A stretch of DNA of 64,000 bases from assembly GCF_023715885.1 (NCBI RefSeq), contig NZ_JAMBOY010000005.1:1-64000 (forward strand), written 5' to 3'. The first letter of the stretch is position 1; each line of letters opens with the position of its first letter. Source of the stretch: Microbacterium hydrocarbonoxydans (GTDB lineage Bacteria > Actinomycetota > Actinomycetes > Actinomycetales > Microbacteriaceae). Both the position numbers and the translations under genes were made by a program. The notes under the pieces are model-generated. The model saw only the letters and a program-made list of their open reading frames with translations, did no database searches and had not been told where the DNA came from. Positions 27,387-36,226 of the stretch are shown here, piece by piece.

Positions 27387-29021
27387 TCAATGCACGGGCA
27401 GCGTGCGGATCTCGAGCATCGCGGCGAAGCGGGCGTCGGCGTCGTCGAGGTCGAGCTCTCCCACTTCTGCGACGCGGCGCAGGCGGTATCGGAACGTGTT
27501 GGCGTGCACGAAGCACGCGGCGGCGGCCGCGGTGACGTCGCCGAAGTGATCGAGCCACGCCGTGAGGGTGTCGACCAGATGCGCATCGTGTCTCGCGTCG
27601 TAGTCGATCAGCCGGGCGAGCGGCCCCGAGGCGAGGTCGCCGCGCGCGCTGCGCAGGTCGCGGAGGTCGAGCAGCAGCGAGTCGGTCTCGACGTCGGCGA
27701 TACGGGCGAGGCTGCGCTGCCGAGGTGCACGCTCGACCACCACGCGCAGCGCGCGGTGGGCCTCGGCCCGCGAGCGCGCGATCTCGGCGACGGTCGCGGC
27801 GGGACGGCCGATGCCGATCACGGCGGGGATGCGGTCGCCGACCCGCTGCAGGAAGTCCTCGGCGAGCCGCACGGAGCGGTCCTCGGCAGCGGCATCCGCC
27901 ACCGGCAGGATGCCGTAGACGGTGTCGCCGACGAGGGCGACGGCCGCTCCCTGCTGCACGGCGGAGAGGTGCAGTGCGAGCGCGTCGGTGAGTCGCTCCC
28001 GCTCCGCGATGGAGTCGTGCTCGGTGCCGTCCTCGCCGCGCGGTGCGAGGGCCGTCGCCATCACCCAGACGCGGCGACCGGCGAGCCCGAGGCGGCCGAG
28101 CGCGTCCTGCGCATCGGGCCCGCCGTCGACGGCACGGCTGACGAGTTCGGCGCGCAGGCTGCGCTGCGCGTCGGCTCCCGCACGGATCCGCAGCAGGTGC
28201 AGCGCCACGAGCGTGGTCGCGTCGCGGAGGGTCGCCGCGCGCTCCTCGGTGAGCGGGCCGTCCATGGCGGCCCAGATCGAGCCGAGCACCTCGTCCCCTG
28301 CACGCACGGCGATCGCGATGCGCTGCGTCGAGACGCCCTCCCCGAGCCGAACCGGGTCGACGACCACGGGAGCGTCGCCGCGGTAGAGGTCGCGGAAGAC
28401 TCCCATCTCGGTGAGCACGCGCGCATACCGATCCGGCACCTGGCGCCCGATGATCGTCTCGACTCGGGAGGGGTCCGCGGCCTCCTGTCCGCCGGAGAAG
28501 GCGAGCACCCGCGACGACCGGTCCTCGATCGTCACCGGCGCGTCGAGCAGTGCGGCGATGGCGTTGGCCACGGCGAAGAGGTCGCCCGACGACACCCCGC
28601 CCAGCGACTCGGCCGGCGTCTGGCCCACGTCGTCCTCGGCGAGCAGTGAGCGCAGGAGGGCGGCCAGCTGCGTCCACGTCGCACCGCGGGCGAGACCGAG
28701 GACCGCGATGCCGGCGTCGTCAGCTGCATCTCGTACACTCCGCGGCAGCTCGGTCGATGCGCGCACGACCACCGCCACGGCGCCACGCTCCCCCGCCTCG
28801 CGCACGAGCGCCGCCAGCTCATCGGCGTCGCGCAGCGCGACCGCCAGCACCACGGCCCCGTGCGGGTAGACCGGCTCATCGAGCGGATCGTGGATGACGA
28901 CGCCGCCGACCTGCCGGTCGACGTCGATGCGCCCGTAGGTCACATCGAGCAGCGTCACGCCGAGATCGTCGATCACGCGACCCCAGCTCGACCGTGACAG
29001 CGCGCTCATATCGGCGAGCAT
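27387..29021 (-). CDS. PucR family transcriptional regulator
   Basis: Regulator of 544 residues: an N-terminal purine-catabolism-type sensor domain (residues about 10-130), a GAF/GGDEF-like middle region and a C-terminal PucR helix-turn-helix (DTLTAWLDHFGDVTAAAAACFVHANTFRYRLRRVAEV, ending about 20 residues before the C-terminus). It starts 4 bp after the racemase stop, so it is the last gene of the long peptide/amino-acid operon and probably its activator. ATGs at 29021 and 29009 are both possible; the first has GAGG upstream. Confidence 0.9.
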   Translation of the reverse strand: MLADMSALSRSSWGRVIDDLGVTLLDVTYGRIDVDRQVGGVVIHDPLDEPVYPHGAVVLAVALRDADELAALVREAGERGAVAVVVRASTELPRSVRDAADDAGIAVLGLARGATWTQLAALLRSLLAEDDVGQTPAESLGGVSSGDLFAVANAIAALLDAPVTIEDRSSRVLAFSGGQEAADPSRVETIIGRQVPDRYARVLTEMGVFRDLYRGDAPVVVDPVRLGEGVSTQRIAIAVRAGDEVLGSIWAAMDGPLTEERAATLRDATTLVALHLLRIRAGADAQRSLRAELVSRAVDGGPDAQDALGRLGLAGRRVWVMATALAPRGEDGTEHDSIAERERLTDALALHLSAVQQGAAVALVGDTVYGILPVADAAAEDRSVRLAEDFLQRVGDRIPAVIGIGRPAATVAEIARSRAEAHRALRVVVERAPRQRSLARIADVETDSLLLDLRDLRSARGDLASGPLARLIDYDARHDAHLVDTLTAWLDHFGDVTAAAAACFVHANTFRYRLRRVAEVGELDLDDADARFAAMLEIRTLPVH

Positions 29022-29025
29022 AACC

Positions 29026-30132
29026 TCACATCGGGAGCCACTCGGTCCAGGTCGTGAGCTCGTCGAGGATCTCCGGAATCGGGGTCACGCCGAGCCCCGG
29101 ACCCTGCGGCACCGAGAGGCTGCCGTCGTGCATCACGAACGGCTCGGTGAGGTCGACCCGGTAGAAGCGGTCGCTGGCGGAGACGTCACCCGGCAGCACG
29201 AATCCGGGCAGGGCGGCGAGCGCGACGTTGGCCGCCCGTCCGATCCCGCTCTCGACCATGCCGCCGCACCAGACCGGCACGCCCTGTGCCATCGCGAGGT
29301 CGTGGATGCGACGCGCCTCGAGGTACCCGCCGACCCGGCCCGGCTTGATGTTGATGACGCTCGTGGCGCCGAGGCGGATCGCGGCGGCCGCGGTCTGCGC
29401 CGAGGTGATTGACTCGTCCAGGCAGATCGGGGTCTTCAGCATCCGCGCGAGGTCGGCGTGCCCCACGATGTCCTCCTCCTCGAGCGGCTGCTCGATGAGG
29501 AGGAGGCCGAAGTCGTCGAGGCGGGCCAGGTGCTGCGCATCGCGCAGCGTGTACGCGGTGTTCGCGTCGACCTGCAGCAGCACGTCGTCGCCGAAGCGCT
29601 CGCGCACCGCGCGGACGACGTCGACATCCCATCCCGGCTCGATCTTGAGCTTGATGCGCACGTATCCCTCGGCGAGGTACCCGTCGACAGCGTCGAGCAG
29701 CCGCGGGATCTCGTCCATGATCCCGACCGACACCCCGCACGGCACGGTGTCGCGCACGGCGCCGAGCTCTCGCGCGAACGAGCGGCCCTCGGCACGCAGC
29801 TCCGCGTCGAGCACGGCCGTCTCGACCGCGGCCTTCGCCATGCGGTGGCCCTTGAAGGGCGCCAGCAGCTCGCCGACCATGTGCGCGCCCGAGATGTCGG
29901 CCCCCGTCAGGGCGGGCACGATGTAGCGGCGGATCATGTCGACCGCACCCTCGGTGTACTCGGGCGAGTAGACCGGATCGGGCAGTGTCACGCACTCGCC
30001 CCACCCGTCGACGCCGTCGACGACGGCCCGTACGAGCAGGATGTTCTTCGCGGTCTGCGTGCCGAACGATGTGCGGAACGGGGAGACGAGCGGCATCGCC
30101 ACCCGTCGCAGCTCGATCCCGTCGATCCTCAT
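29026..30132 (-). CDS. N-succinylamino-acid racemase / o-succinylbenzoate-synthase-like enolase-superfamily enzyme
   Basis: Protein of 368 residues with the full muconate-lactonising-subgroup active site: KLK (Lys161, Lys163), Asp189 (LLQVDANT), Glu214 (LLIEQP), Asp239 (CLDES) and Lys263 (NIKPGRVGG), the two-lysine arrangement used for racemisation. No other menaquinone gene is nearby, whereas a GNAT acyltransferase and an M20 deacylase are co-translated with it (ATGA overlap at 30129-30132). That set matches the known D- to L-amino-acid conversion pathway through N-succinyl intermediates, so racemase is preferred over o-succinylbenzoate synthase. GGAGAGGAA precedes the ATG. Confidence 0.85.
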   Translation of the reverse strand: MRIDGIELRRVAMPLVSPFRTSFGTQTAKNILLVRAVVDGVDGWGECVTLPDPVYSPEYTEGAVDMIRRYIVPALTGADISGAHMVGELLAPFKGHRMAKAAVETAVLDAELRAEGRSFARELGAVRDTVPCGVSVGIMDEIPRLLDAVDGYLAEGYVRIKLKIEPGWDVDVVRAVRERFGDDVLLQVDANTAYTLRDAQHLARLDDFGLLLIEQPLEEEDIVGHADLARMLKTPICLDESITSAQTAAAAIRLGATSVINIKPGRVGGYLEARRIHDLAMAQGVPVWCGGMVESGIGRAANVALAALPGFVLPGDVSASDRFYRVDLTEPFVMHDGSLSVPQGPGLGVTPIPEILDELTTWTEWLPM

Positions 30133-30938
30133 ACCGTGTTCCTCTCCGGTCGGATGATGTATCCCTCCGCGCGGTCGAATCCGACGATCCGTGCGCCCGC
30201 GTCGAGGGCCCCCACGAGCTGCTCTCTCAACCGCAGCCGCCAGCGTTGCGCCTCGGCGCGGTCCTCCGATCGCAGACGCTCGATGTCGGGTGGCACCGCG
30301 ACGGTGCGGTCGCCCGGCATCCGGGACTCCGGCTGCGGCGAGCTGCCGTGCGCGCGCAGCACGACGCCCGCGTCGCGGAGCTCCCACCGCATGAGCAGCC
30401 GGTCCGTCTCGTCGTCGCTGTTCACACCGTCGGTCATCGCGCCGTAGAAGTCCGAGAGGTACTCCCGCGGCCTGGCACCGAGCTTGGTGATGTTGAAGTG
30501 CGCGTTGCGGGCGACGAGCGGATCAAAGGTCCACTCGATCGCGTCGATGCCGCGGCAGAGCGCCCAGGCCCGCTGGTGCTGTTTGAGCGCGAACCCGATC
30601 GAGCGCCCCGCGCTCTCCGCCGAGATCCCGGCGATGTGGCTGTAGAGCGCGTGCCGCTCCGGATCGGCGTGGAAGGCGATGGCGACTCCGACGAGGCGGT
30701 CGTCGGCGAATGCGCCGCCGATATAGTTGCCCGCCTTGCTCAGCGCCCGCATCAGCTCGGGCGGCACGACGGGGTTCTCCGGCGAGCGCCGCCAGATGCG
30801 CGACAGCAGGGCGATGGCCTCGGCATGCTCGCCGACCGCCCCGAGCTCTCGGATCGAGACGCCGGATGCCGCGGCAGCGCGATCGGCATCGCGCTGCGCG
30901 GACGACACGACCGCGTCGTCGTGCATCAGTTCTGCCAT
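30129..30938 (-). CDS. GNAT-type N-acyltransferase (putative amino-acid N-succinyltransferase)
   Basis: Protein of 269 residues of the predicted GNAT superfamily group often found beside N-succinylamino-acid racemases. Visible segments are GGAFADDRLVGVAIAFHAD, YSHIAGISAESAGRSIGFALKQHQRAWAL and IEWTFDPLVARNAHFNITKLGARPREY. In that pathway it would succinylate D-amino acids from succinyl-CoA. It overlaps the M20 gene by 13 bp and the racemase by ATGA, so all three are translationally coupled. The acyl donor is inferred. Confidence 0.8.
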   Translation of the reverse strand: MAELMHDDAVVSSAQRDADRAAAASGVSIRELGAVGEHAEAIALLSRIWRRSPENPVVPPELMRALSKAGNYIGGAFADDRLVGVAIAFHADPERHALYSHIAGISAESAGRSIGFALKQHQRAWALCRGIDAIEWTFDPLVARNAHFNITKLGARPREYLSDFYGAMTDGVNSDDETDRLLMRWELRDAGVVLRAHGSSPQPESRMPGDRTVAVPPDIERLRSEDRAEAQRWRLRLREQLVGALDAGARIVGFDRAEGYIIRPERNTV

Positions 30939-32065
30939 GGTCCGTCCGTTCTCGAGATCTCTGCGGCCATGTCGGCGAGCAGTCGCGTCCGGGGCAGGAT
31001 CTCCGCCACGATCGCGTGTTCGTGATCGGCGTGCGCACCGCCCCCGACGGCCCCCATGCCGTCGAGGGTCGGCACCCCCGCACCCGCGGTGAAGTTGCCG
31101 TCGCTGCCCCCGCCGACGGCCACCGCCCCCACGTCGCCCAGTCCGTGCGGCGCACCGAGCCGTCTCGCGAGGTCCACGAGCCCCTGCGACATCTCCCGTG
31201 CGAGCGGCGGGCGGTTGATCCCACCGTGCACGGTGATCGCGGCGCCCGGCACCGGCGACGCGTACGCGCGCAGCGCCGCATCCACCCGCTCGAGCTCCGC
31301 CGCCGACCACGCCCGCACGTCGATGCGCAGACGAGCCTCCGCCGGCACGGTGTTGCCCGTGGTGCCGGAATCGGCGCGCGTCGGAGTGACGGTCGTGCCG
31401 GCATCCGCGTCGGCGAGCCCACCCAGCGCCAGCACGAGGTGCGCGAGCGCGACCGTCGCGTTGACCCCCTTCTCCGGTTCCAGTCCCGCGTGCGCCGCAC
31501 TGCCCCGCACCGCGATCTCGTACATGCCGACGCCCTTGCGCGCGGCCTTCCAGGCGCCGTTCTCCGAGGCCTCGGTGACGAGCACCGCTGCGGCACCGAG
31601 CGCCGTCTCCTCGATGAGCGCGCGGGATCGCTCCGATCCCGTCTCCTCGTCGCCCGTCACGAGCACGGTCACACCGTCGCGGTCGTCCAGCGCGGCGACC
31701 GCGTGCAGCACCATGGCGAGCCCCGTCTTCATGTCGAACGACCCCGGCCCTCGGAGCACGCCGTCGACGATGCCGAACGGCAACCGCTCGAGGGTGCCGT
31801 GCGGCCACACGGTGTCGTGGTGGGTCAGCAGCAGCACCCGTGTCTCGGCGCCGAAGCGCCACCGCAGGTGCGTGCAGCCGTCGATCACGAGGCGCTCGGG
31901 CTCGATTCCGAGCAGCTCGGCGCCGACCTGGGCGACGACCTCGGCCGACCGGGAGACGGCCGCGTCGTCGCCCGAGGGCGACTCGCACTCGATCAGCCGG
32001 CGGATCGTGGAGACGAGGGCCGCCTCCGTGAGGGCGCCGGTGATGAGCGGGGACGGGATGCTCAT
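30926..32065 (-). CDS. M20 family metallopeptidase / N-acyl-amino-acid deacylase
   Basis: Zinc hydrolase of 379 residues of the ArgE/DapE/CPG2 group. Metal and catalytic residues are visible: His82 and Asp84 in THHDTVWPHG, the bridging Asp111 in GPGSFDMK, and Glu140-Glu141 in TGDEETGS; the dimerisation insert is about residues 170-280. In this operon it is the natural candidate to remove succinate from N-succinyl-L-amino acids, or to cleave D-containing dipeptides. ATGA overlap with the upstream fusion gene. Confidence 0.85.
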   Translation of the reverse strand: MSIPSPLITGALTEAALVSTIRRLIECESPSGDDAAVSRSAEVVAQVGAELLGIEPERLVIDGCTHLRWRFGAETRVLLLTHHDTVWPHGTLERLPFGIVDGVLRGPGSFDMKTGLAMVLHAVAALDDRDGVTVLVTGDEETGSERSRALIEETALGAAAVLVTEASENGAWKAARKGVGMYEIAVRGSAAHAGLEPEKGVNATVALAHLVLALGGLADADAGTTVTPTRADSGTTGNTVPAEARLRIDVRAWSAAELERVDAALRAYASPVPGAAITVHGGINRPPLAREMSQGLVDLARRLGAPHGLGDVGAVAVGGGSDGNFTAGAGVPTLDGMGAVGGGAHADHEHAIVAEILPRTRLLADMAAEISRTDGPWQN

Positions 32066-35000
32066 GCGCCGCTCGAAACCTTCGGGGTCGCCCGTGCGCC
32101 GAAGTGCAGGTACTCCTCGCCCGTCGGCAGCGTGTAGAACGTCGCCGTCAGCCACGTCTGCGTTCCGGGGGCGCGGAGCGCGAAGACGCCGTCGCTGTAC
32201 GGGGTGAGCGCGTACTCGTCGACCGGGTCGGGCTCGAGCTCGGCGAGCGGGCCGAGCACGGTGGTGCGCAGCATCGGTCCGTCGTCGCCGACGAACACCT
32301 CGGCCCGCACCGAGGCGCGCTCGTACGTACCGACGAACGGCGTGATGTCGACCTCGACCGGCGCGGCGGGCGGCTGCACGGTGGCCTGCATGGTCACCCC
32401 GGACAGCTCGGCGAAGATCTCGCGGTAGAGGTCCTCGTAGAGGTCGCGCGTGTGGCCGCCGTTCGTGAGCAGCGTCACGGCGACACCCGACTCGGGGTGC
32501 ACGCGCAGGAACGCCGCCTGCCCGATCGTGTTGCCGTCGTGCCCGTACAGGCGCTCGCCGTTCCAGTCGAAGCGGATCCAGCCGAGGCCCCACGAGTCGC
32601 CGAGGATGTGCTTGTCGGGCACCTCGGCCTGGAACGCCTGCATCTCGGCGACCGTCGACTCCTCGAGCAGACGGGTGCCGTCCGCAGCGACGCCGCCGGC
32701 GAGGTGCAGCCGCGCGAAAGCCAGCACGTCCGCAGCACGCGCGGTGATGAGCCCGGCCGGGCCGAGCGAGCGCGGCAGCGCCCACACCGGCGCGATCACC
32801 GGCTTCTCCCCCGTCTCGACGTGTCCGACGGCGGCGGAGTGCAGGATCGCCTCCTCCGGCAGAGTGACGGTGTGCGTGAGACCGAGCGGCGTGAAGAGCA
32901 GGTCGCGCATCGCGGCATCCCACACGCTGCCCGTGGCGCTCTCGATCACGCGCCCCAGCAGCGAGAAGCCCGAGTTGCAGTACGACCAGGTCGCGCCGAG
33001 CGGGTGGTTCACACCGATCTCGGGGAACAGCTCGGTGTACTTCTCCAGGCAGTCGTCGCCGCGGCCGGTGTCGGTGAACACGTCGCCGTCGATGCCGCTC
33101 GTGTGGGTCAGCAGGTGGCGCACCGTCACGCCCCTGGTGAACTCCTCGGTCGCGAGCTGCAGGTCGGGCACGATGTCCACCACGGGGGTGTCGAGCGTGA
33201 AGTCCCCCCGCTCGATCAACCGCATGACGGCGGTCGCCGTCCACACCTTCGAGATCGAGCCGATCTGGAAGACCGAGTCGGGCAGCACGGTCGCCGACGC
33301 CGGCGGCAGGTCGGCGTTGAGCGTGCCGGTGGCCGCGGTGACGACCTCGTCGCGCCCCTCGGGGTCGTAGCGGAGGATGCCGAGCTGCGCCCCCGGCACG
33401 TCGTGCAGCCGCGCGAGCTCGTCGAGTCGGTGCTGCCAGTGCGCGGCGTCGATCGCGGCCGGGCGCGCACCGCAGGTGCTCCCGGCGAAGCGCTCGACCC
33501 AGTCGACGATGCGACGCGCGTAGTCGACCCGGTGGCTCGGCGCGCCGAGCAGCGGGAAGACGTGGCTGCCGCCCGGATAGATGACGAGCTCGGTCGGGAC
33601 CCCGCGCTCGCGCAGTGCGTAGTGCCACTGCTGCGCCTGGTGCACGGGGCATCGCAGGTCCTTCTCGCCGTGCAGGACGAGCGTCGGCGTGGTCACGTCC
33701 TCGACGGCCGAGTACGGCGACATCGCCGTGAGCGTGTCGCGGTCGGCCGAGGCCCACGGCATGACGCCCAGCTCGAGCACGCTGAGCATGTGGGCGTCGT
33801 CGCTCGTGCCGCCCATGCTGAACAGGTCGGCGACGATGCCTCCGGCGACCGCAGCGGCGAACCGGTCGTCGTGACCCGTGAGGTACGCCGTCATGTAGCC
33901 GCCGTAGCTGTAGCCGGCCACGGCGAGACGCGCGGCATCCGCCGTCCCTTCCGCCACGAGCTCATCGACCGGCTCGAGGAAGTCCTTGGCGTCGGAGACG
34001 CCCCAGGCGCCGTTCACCCCGCGCCAGAAGTCCTCGCCGTACCCGTCGCTGCCGCGCGGGTTGATCATGAGGACCGTCCATCCGTCGGCCGCGAGCTGCT
34101 GGTGGTAGAGGTGCATCTCGTCGACCGCGCCGTTCCACGCGTTGTGCGGCCCGCCGTGGATGTCGACGAGCAGCGGGGTCGCGCCGGTGGCGGCCGGGTC
34201 GCGCACGATCCAGCCCTGCACGACCGTGCCGTCGCTGATCGTGAACTCGCGGCTCTCGCGCACGAACAGCTCGGCGCCGTCGGGTGCGTCGCCGTGCGCC
34301 GTGAGCACCTCGCTCGTACCGCCCGCGAGGTCGAGGCGCAGGATCTCGCCGAACGACGTCGGCGTCGTCAGTGCGATCGCGGCGGTGTCGCCCGCGACCG
34401 ACAGGCCGCTGACGACCTCGTCGGCGCCGCCGTGCACGAGTCGGGGCGCGCCGCCCGTGACGGGCACGGCGTAGAGGTGGGTCGCGCCGCAGTCGCGGAT
34501 CGCGAAGAGGATGTCGCCGGATGCCGTGACCTGCGGCAGCGCGCCGGGATAGGCGGGAGCGCCGGGCATGACGTTGCGGTCGAGGTCGCCCGCCGCATCG
34601 ACGACGTCACCGGAGACGAGGTCGACGACGAAGAGGCCGGCGTGCCCCTCGGGCTCTCCCGTCCAGCCGATGACGACGAGGCTGCCGCCGTCGGGCGTGA
34701 ACGACGCCGTGCCCGCGTAGCCCTCGGCGAACGCGAGGGTACGGGCGCGGGCGGCCGGGTCGGCGGGGTCGAGCGCCTGCACGGACGAACGGAACGCGAG
34801 GTCGTCCGCGCCCTCGGGTCGCGCGACGTAGGCGAGAGTGCCGCCGTCGGGCGACCACGCCGGGCTGCCGACGCCGGAGACGCCGTCGGTGAGGCGGCGT
34901 ACGCGGCCGCCTGCCAGGTCGAGCACGTGCAGCTGGTCGGTCACGCCGCGCGTGAACCAGGCGCCGTCGACGAGGTAGTCGATCCCGCTGGTGACGATCG

Positions 35001-35427
35001 GGGCCTTCTCGCGCTCCGCGCGCTGCTCGTCGGTCTCACCGGCGTCGGGCGCGGAGAGCGGCACGACCGGAGCGGTGAACGCGATGCGCGTGCTGTCGGG
35101 ACTCCACACGGGCACACCGGCGCCGAGCGGGAGGGACGTGCGCTGCTCGGGCTCGCCGCCGGCGAGCGGCAGCGTCCACAGCTGGCCCTCGCGGAGGAAG
35201 GCGACGTGCGCACCGTCGGGAGAGAACACCGGGCTGGAGTCGGACGGACCCCGGGTGAGCGGTCGGGTCGCGCCGCCCTCTGCGATCCACAGCGAGCTCG
35301 TGCTGCGGTCCTCGTCGACGTCGGTCGCGCCGAGCACGTACACGACGCGGTCGCCGGAGGGCGAAAGCGCCGGCTGACTCGGCACGGTCAGAGCGAGAGC
35401 GTCGTCGATACTCATTCTGCGGGTCAC
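32062..35427 (-). CDS. Fusion of S9 prolyl-oligopeptidase-type peptidase and beta-lactamase-type serine hydrolase
   Basis: Large protein of 1121 residues. Residues about 1-390 form a TolB-like beta-propeller; 400-650 are an S9 alpha/beta hydrolase with catalytic Ser507 (AGYSYGGYM), Asp590 and His622. Residues about 665-1000 are a class C beta-lactamase/D-aminopeptidase domain with SISK (Ser724, Lys727), YCN (816-818) and HDG (963-965), followed by a beta-rich tail. No signal peptide, so both domains act in the cytosol. The GTG start has AGGAG 5 bases upstream. The C-terminal part is a paralogue of the hydrolase at 40785-42224. Probably splits imported peptides, including D-residue peptides. 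Confidence 0.88.
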   Translation of the reverse strand: MTRRMSIDDALALTVPSQPALSPSGDRVVYVLGATDVDEDRSTSSLWIAEGGATRPLTRGPSDSSPVFSPDGAHVAFLREGQLWTLPLAGGEPEQRTSLPLGAGVPVWSPDSTRIAFTAPVVPLSAPDAGETDEQRAEREKAPIVTSGIDYLVDGAWFTRGVTDQLHVLDLAGGRVRRLTDGVSGVGSPAWSPDGGTLAYVARPEGADDLAFRSSVQALDPADPAARARTLAFAEGYAGTASFTPDGGSLVVIGWTGEPEGHAGLFVVDLVSGDVVDAAGDLDRNVMPGAPAYPGALPQVTASGDILFAIRDCGATHLYAVPVTGGAPRLVHGGADEVVSGLSVAGDTAAIALTTPTSFGEILRLDLAGGTSEVLTAHGDAPDGAELFVRESREFTISDGTVVQGWIVRDPAATGATPLLVDIHGGPHNAWNGAVDEMHLYHQQLAADGWTVLMINPRGSDGYGEDFWRGVNGAWGVSDAKDFLEPVDELVAEGTADAARLAVAGYSYGGYMTAYLTGHDDRFAAAVAGGIVADLFSMGGTSDDAHMLSVLELGVMPWASADRDTLTAMSPYSAVEDVTTPTLVLHGEKDLRCPVHQAQQWHYALRERGVPTELVIYPGGSHVFPLLGAPSHRVDYARRIVDWVERFAGSTCGARPAAIDAAHWQHRLDELARLHDVPGAQLGILRYDPEGRDEVVTAATGTLNADLPPASATVLPDSVFQIGSISKVWTATAVMRLIERGDFTLDTPVVDIVPDLQLATEEFTRGVTVRHLLTHTSGIDGDVFTDTGRGDDCLEKYTELFPEIGVNHPLGATWSYCNSGFSLLGRVIESATGSVWDAAMRDLLFTPLGLTHTVTLPEEAILHSAAVGHVETGEKPVIAPVWALPRSLGPAGLITARAADVLAFARLHLAGGVAADGTRLLEESTVAEMQAFQAEVPDKHILGDSWGLGWIRFDWNGERLYGHDGNTIGQAAFLRVHPESGVAVTLLTNGGHTRDLYEDLYREIFAELSGVTMQATVQPPAAPVEVDITPFVGTYERASVRAEVFVGDDGPMLRTTVLGPLAELEPDPVDEYALTPYSDGVFALRAPGTQTWLTATFYTLPTGEEYLHFGARATPKVSSGA

Positions 35428-35476
35428 GGGGACTCCTTCGGTCGCGGCGCTCGTGGCACCGGCTGGCGTGTGTCGG

Positions 35477-36226
35477 TCAGGGGGTGTACTGGATCGGTCG
35501 GGGGATCGCGGCGAGCAGCTCCCGCGTGTACGGGTCCCGCGGGTCGTCGAGCAGGTCGGCGGTGGGGCCGTGCTCGACGACCCTGCCGTCGCGCATGACG
35601 ACCATCCGCGACGCGACGTACCGCACGACGGCGAGGTTGTGCGAGATGAAGAGCATCGAGAAGCCCAGCTCGTCCTGCAGCTCGAGCAGCAGGTTGAGGA
35701 TCGCACCCTGGATGAGTACGTCGAGGGCCGACGTGATCTCGTCGGCGATGAGCACCCGCGGCCTGCCGGCGAGCGCGCGGGCGATCGCGATGCGCTGACG
35801 CTGGCCGCCCGAGAAGCGCGATGGGCGCGCGTCGGCCTTGTCGGGGTCGAGCTGGACGAGCTCGAGCAGCCGGGCGGCCTCGGCGGCGCGCTCCCGCCTG
35901 GTCATGCGGGACGGCATCATCTCGGCGATGCTCGCGCCCACCGGCATCCGCGGGTCGAGCGACGAGTACGGGTCCTGGAAGACCATCTGCAGGGGCCGCG
36001 GGCCCCGACGCGGGATGGGCTCGCCGTCGAGCAGGATCCGCCCGCCGTGCAGGGGAACGAGTCCGACAGCTGCCCTGGCCAGCGTCGACTTGCCGGATCC
36101 CGACTCGCCGACCACGCCGGTGACGCCGCCGTCGGGCACCGTGAGCGAAGCACGATCCACGGCGGTCATGGCGCCGCGCCCCACCCCGTAGCGCACCGAG
36201 ACCTGATCGAACACGAGCTCGCTCAT
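35477..36226 (-). CDS. Peptide ABC transporter ATP-binding protein (OppF/DppF-like)
   Basis: ATPase of 249 residues with Walker A GESGSGKST (residues 40-48), Q-loop FQDPYSSLDP, signature FSGGQRQRIAIAR and Walker B RVLIADEIT. It is shorter than typical DppF because the C-terminal oligopeptide extension is minimal. Forms a heterodimer with the ATPase half of the upstream fusion protein. ATGA overlap with that gene. Confidence 0.92.
   Translation of the reverse strand: MSELVFDQVSVRYGVGRGAMTAVDRASLTVPDGGVTGVVGESGSGKSTLARAAVGLVPLHGGRILLDGEPIPRRGPRPLQMVFQDPYSSLDPRMPVGASIAEMMPSRMTRRERAAEAARLLELVQLDPDKADARPSRFSGGQRQRIAIARALAGRPRVLIADEITSALDVLIQGAILNLLLELQDELGFSMLFISHNLAVVRYVASRMVVMRDGRVVEHGPTADLLDDPRDPYTRELLAAIPRPIQYTP

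Noticed and set aside
29026..30132. Menaquinone gene menC
   Set aside because: The active site fits, but there are no men genes nearby and the overlap with GNAT and M20 genes favours the racemase role.
32104..35598. An 1164-codon open frame on the plus strand opposite the S9 fusion
   Set aside because: Same high-GC antisense artefact; low-complexity, no motifs.
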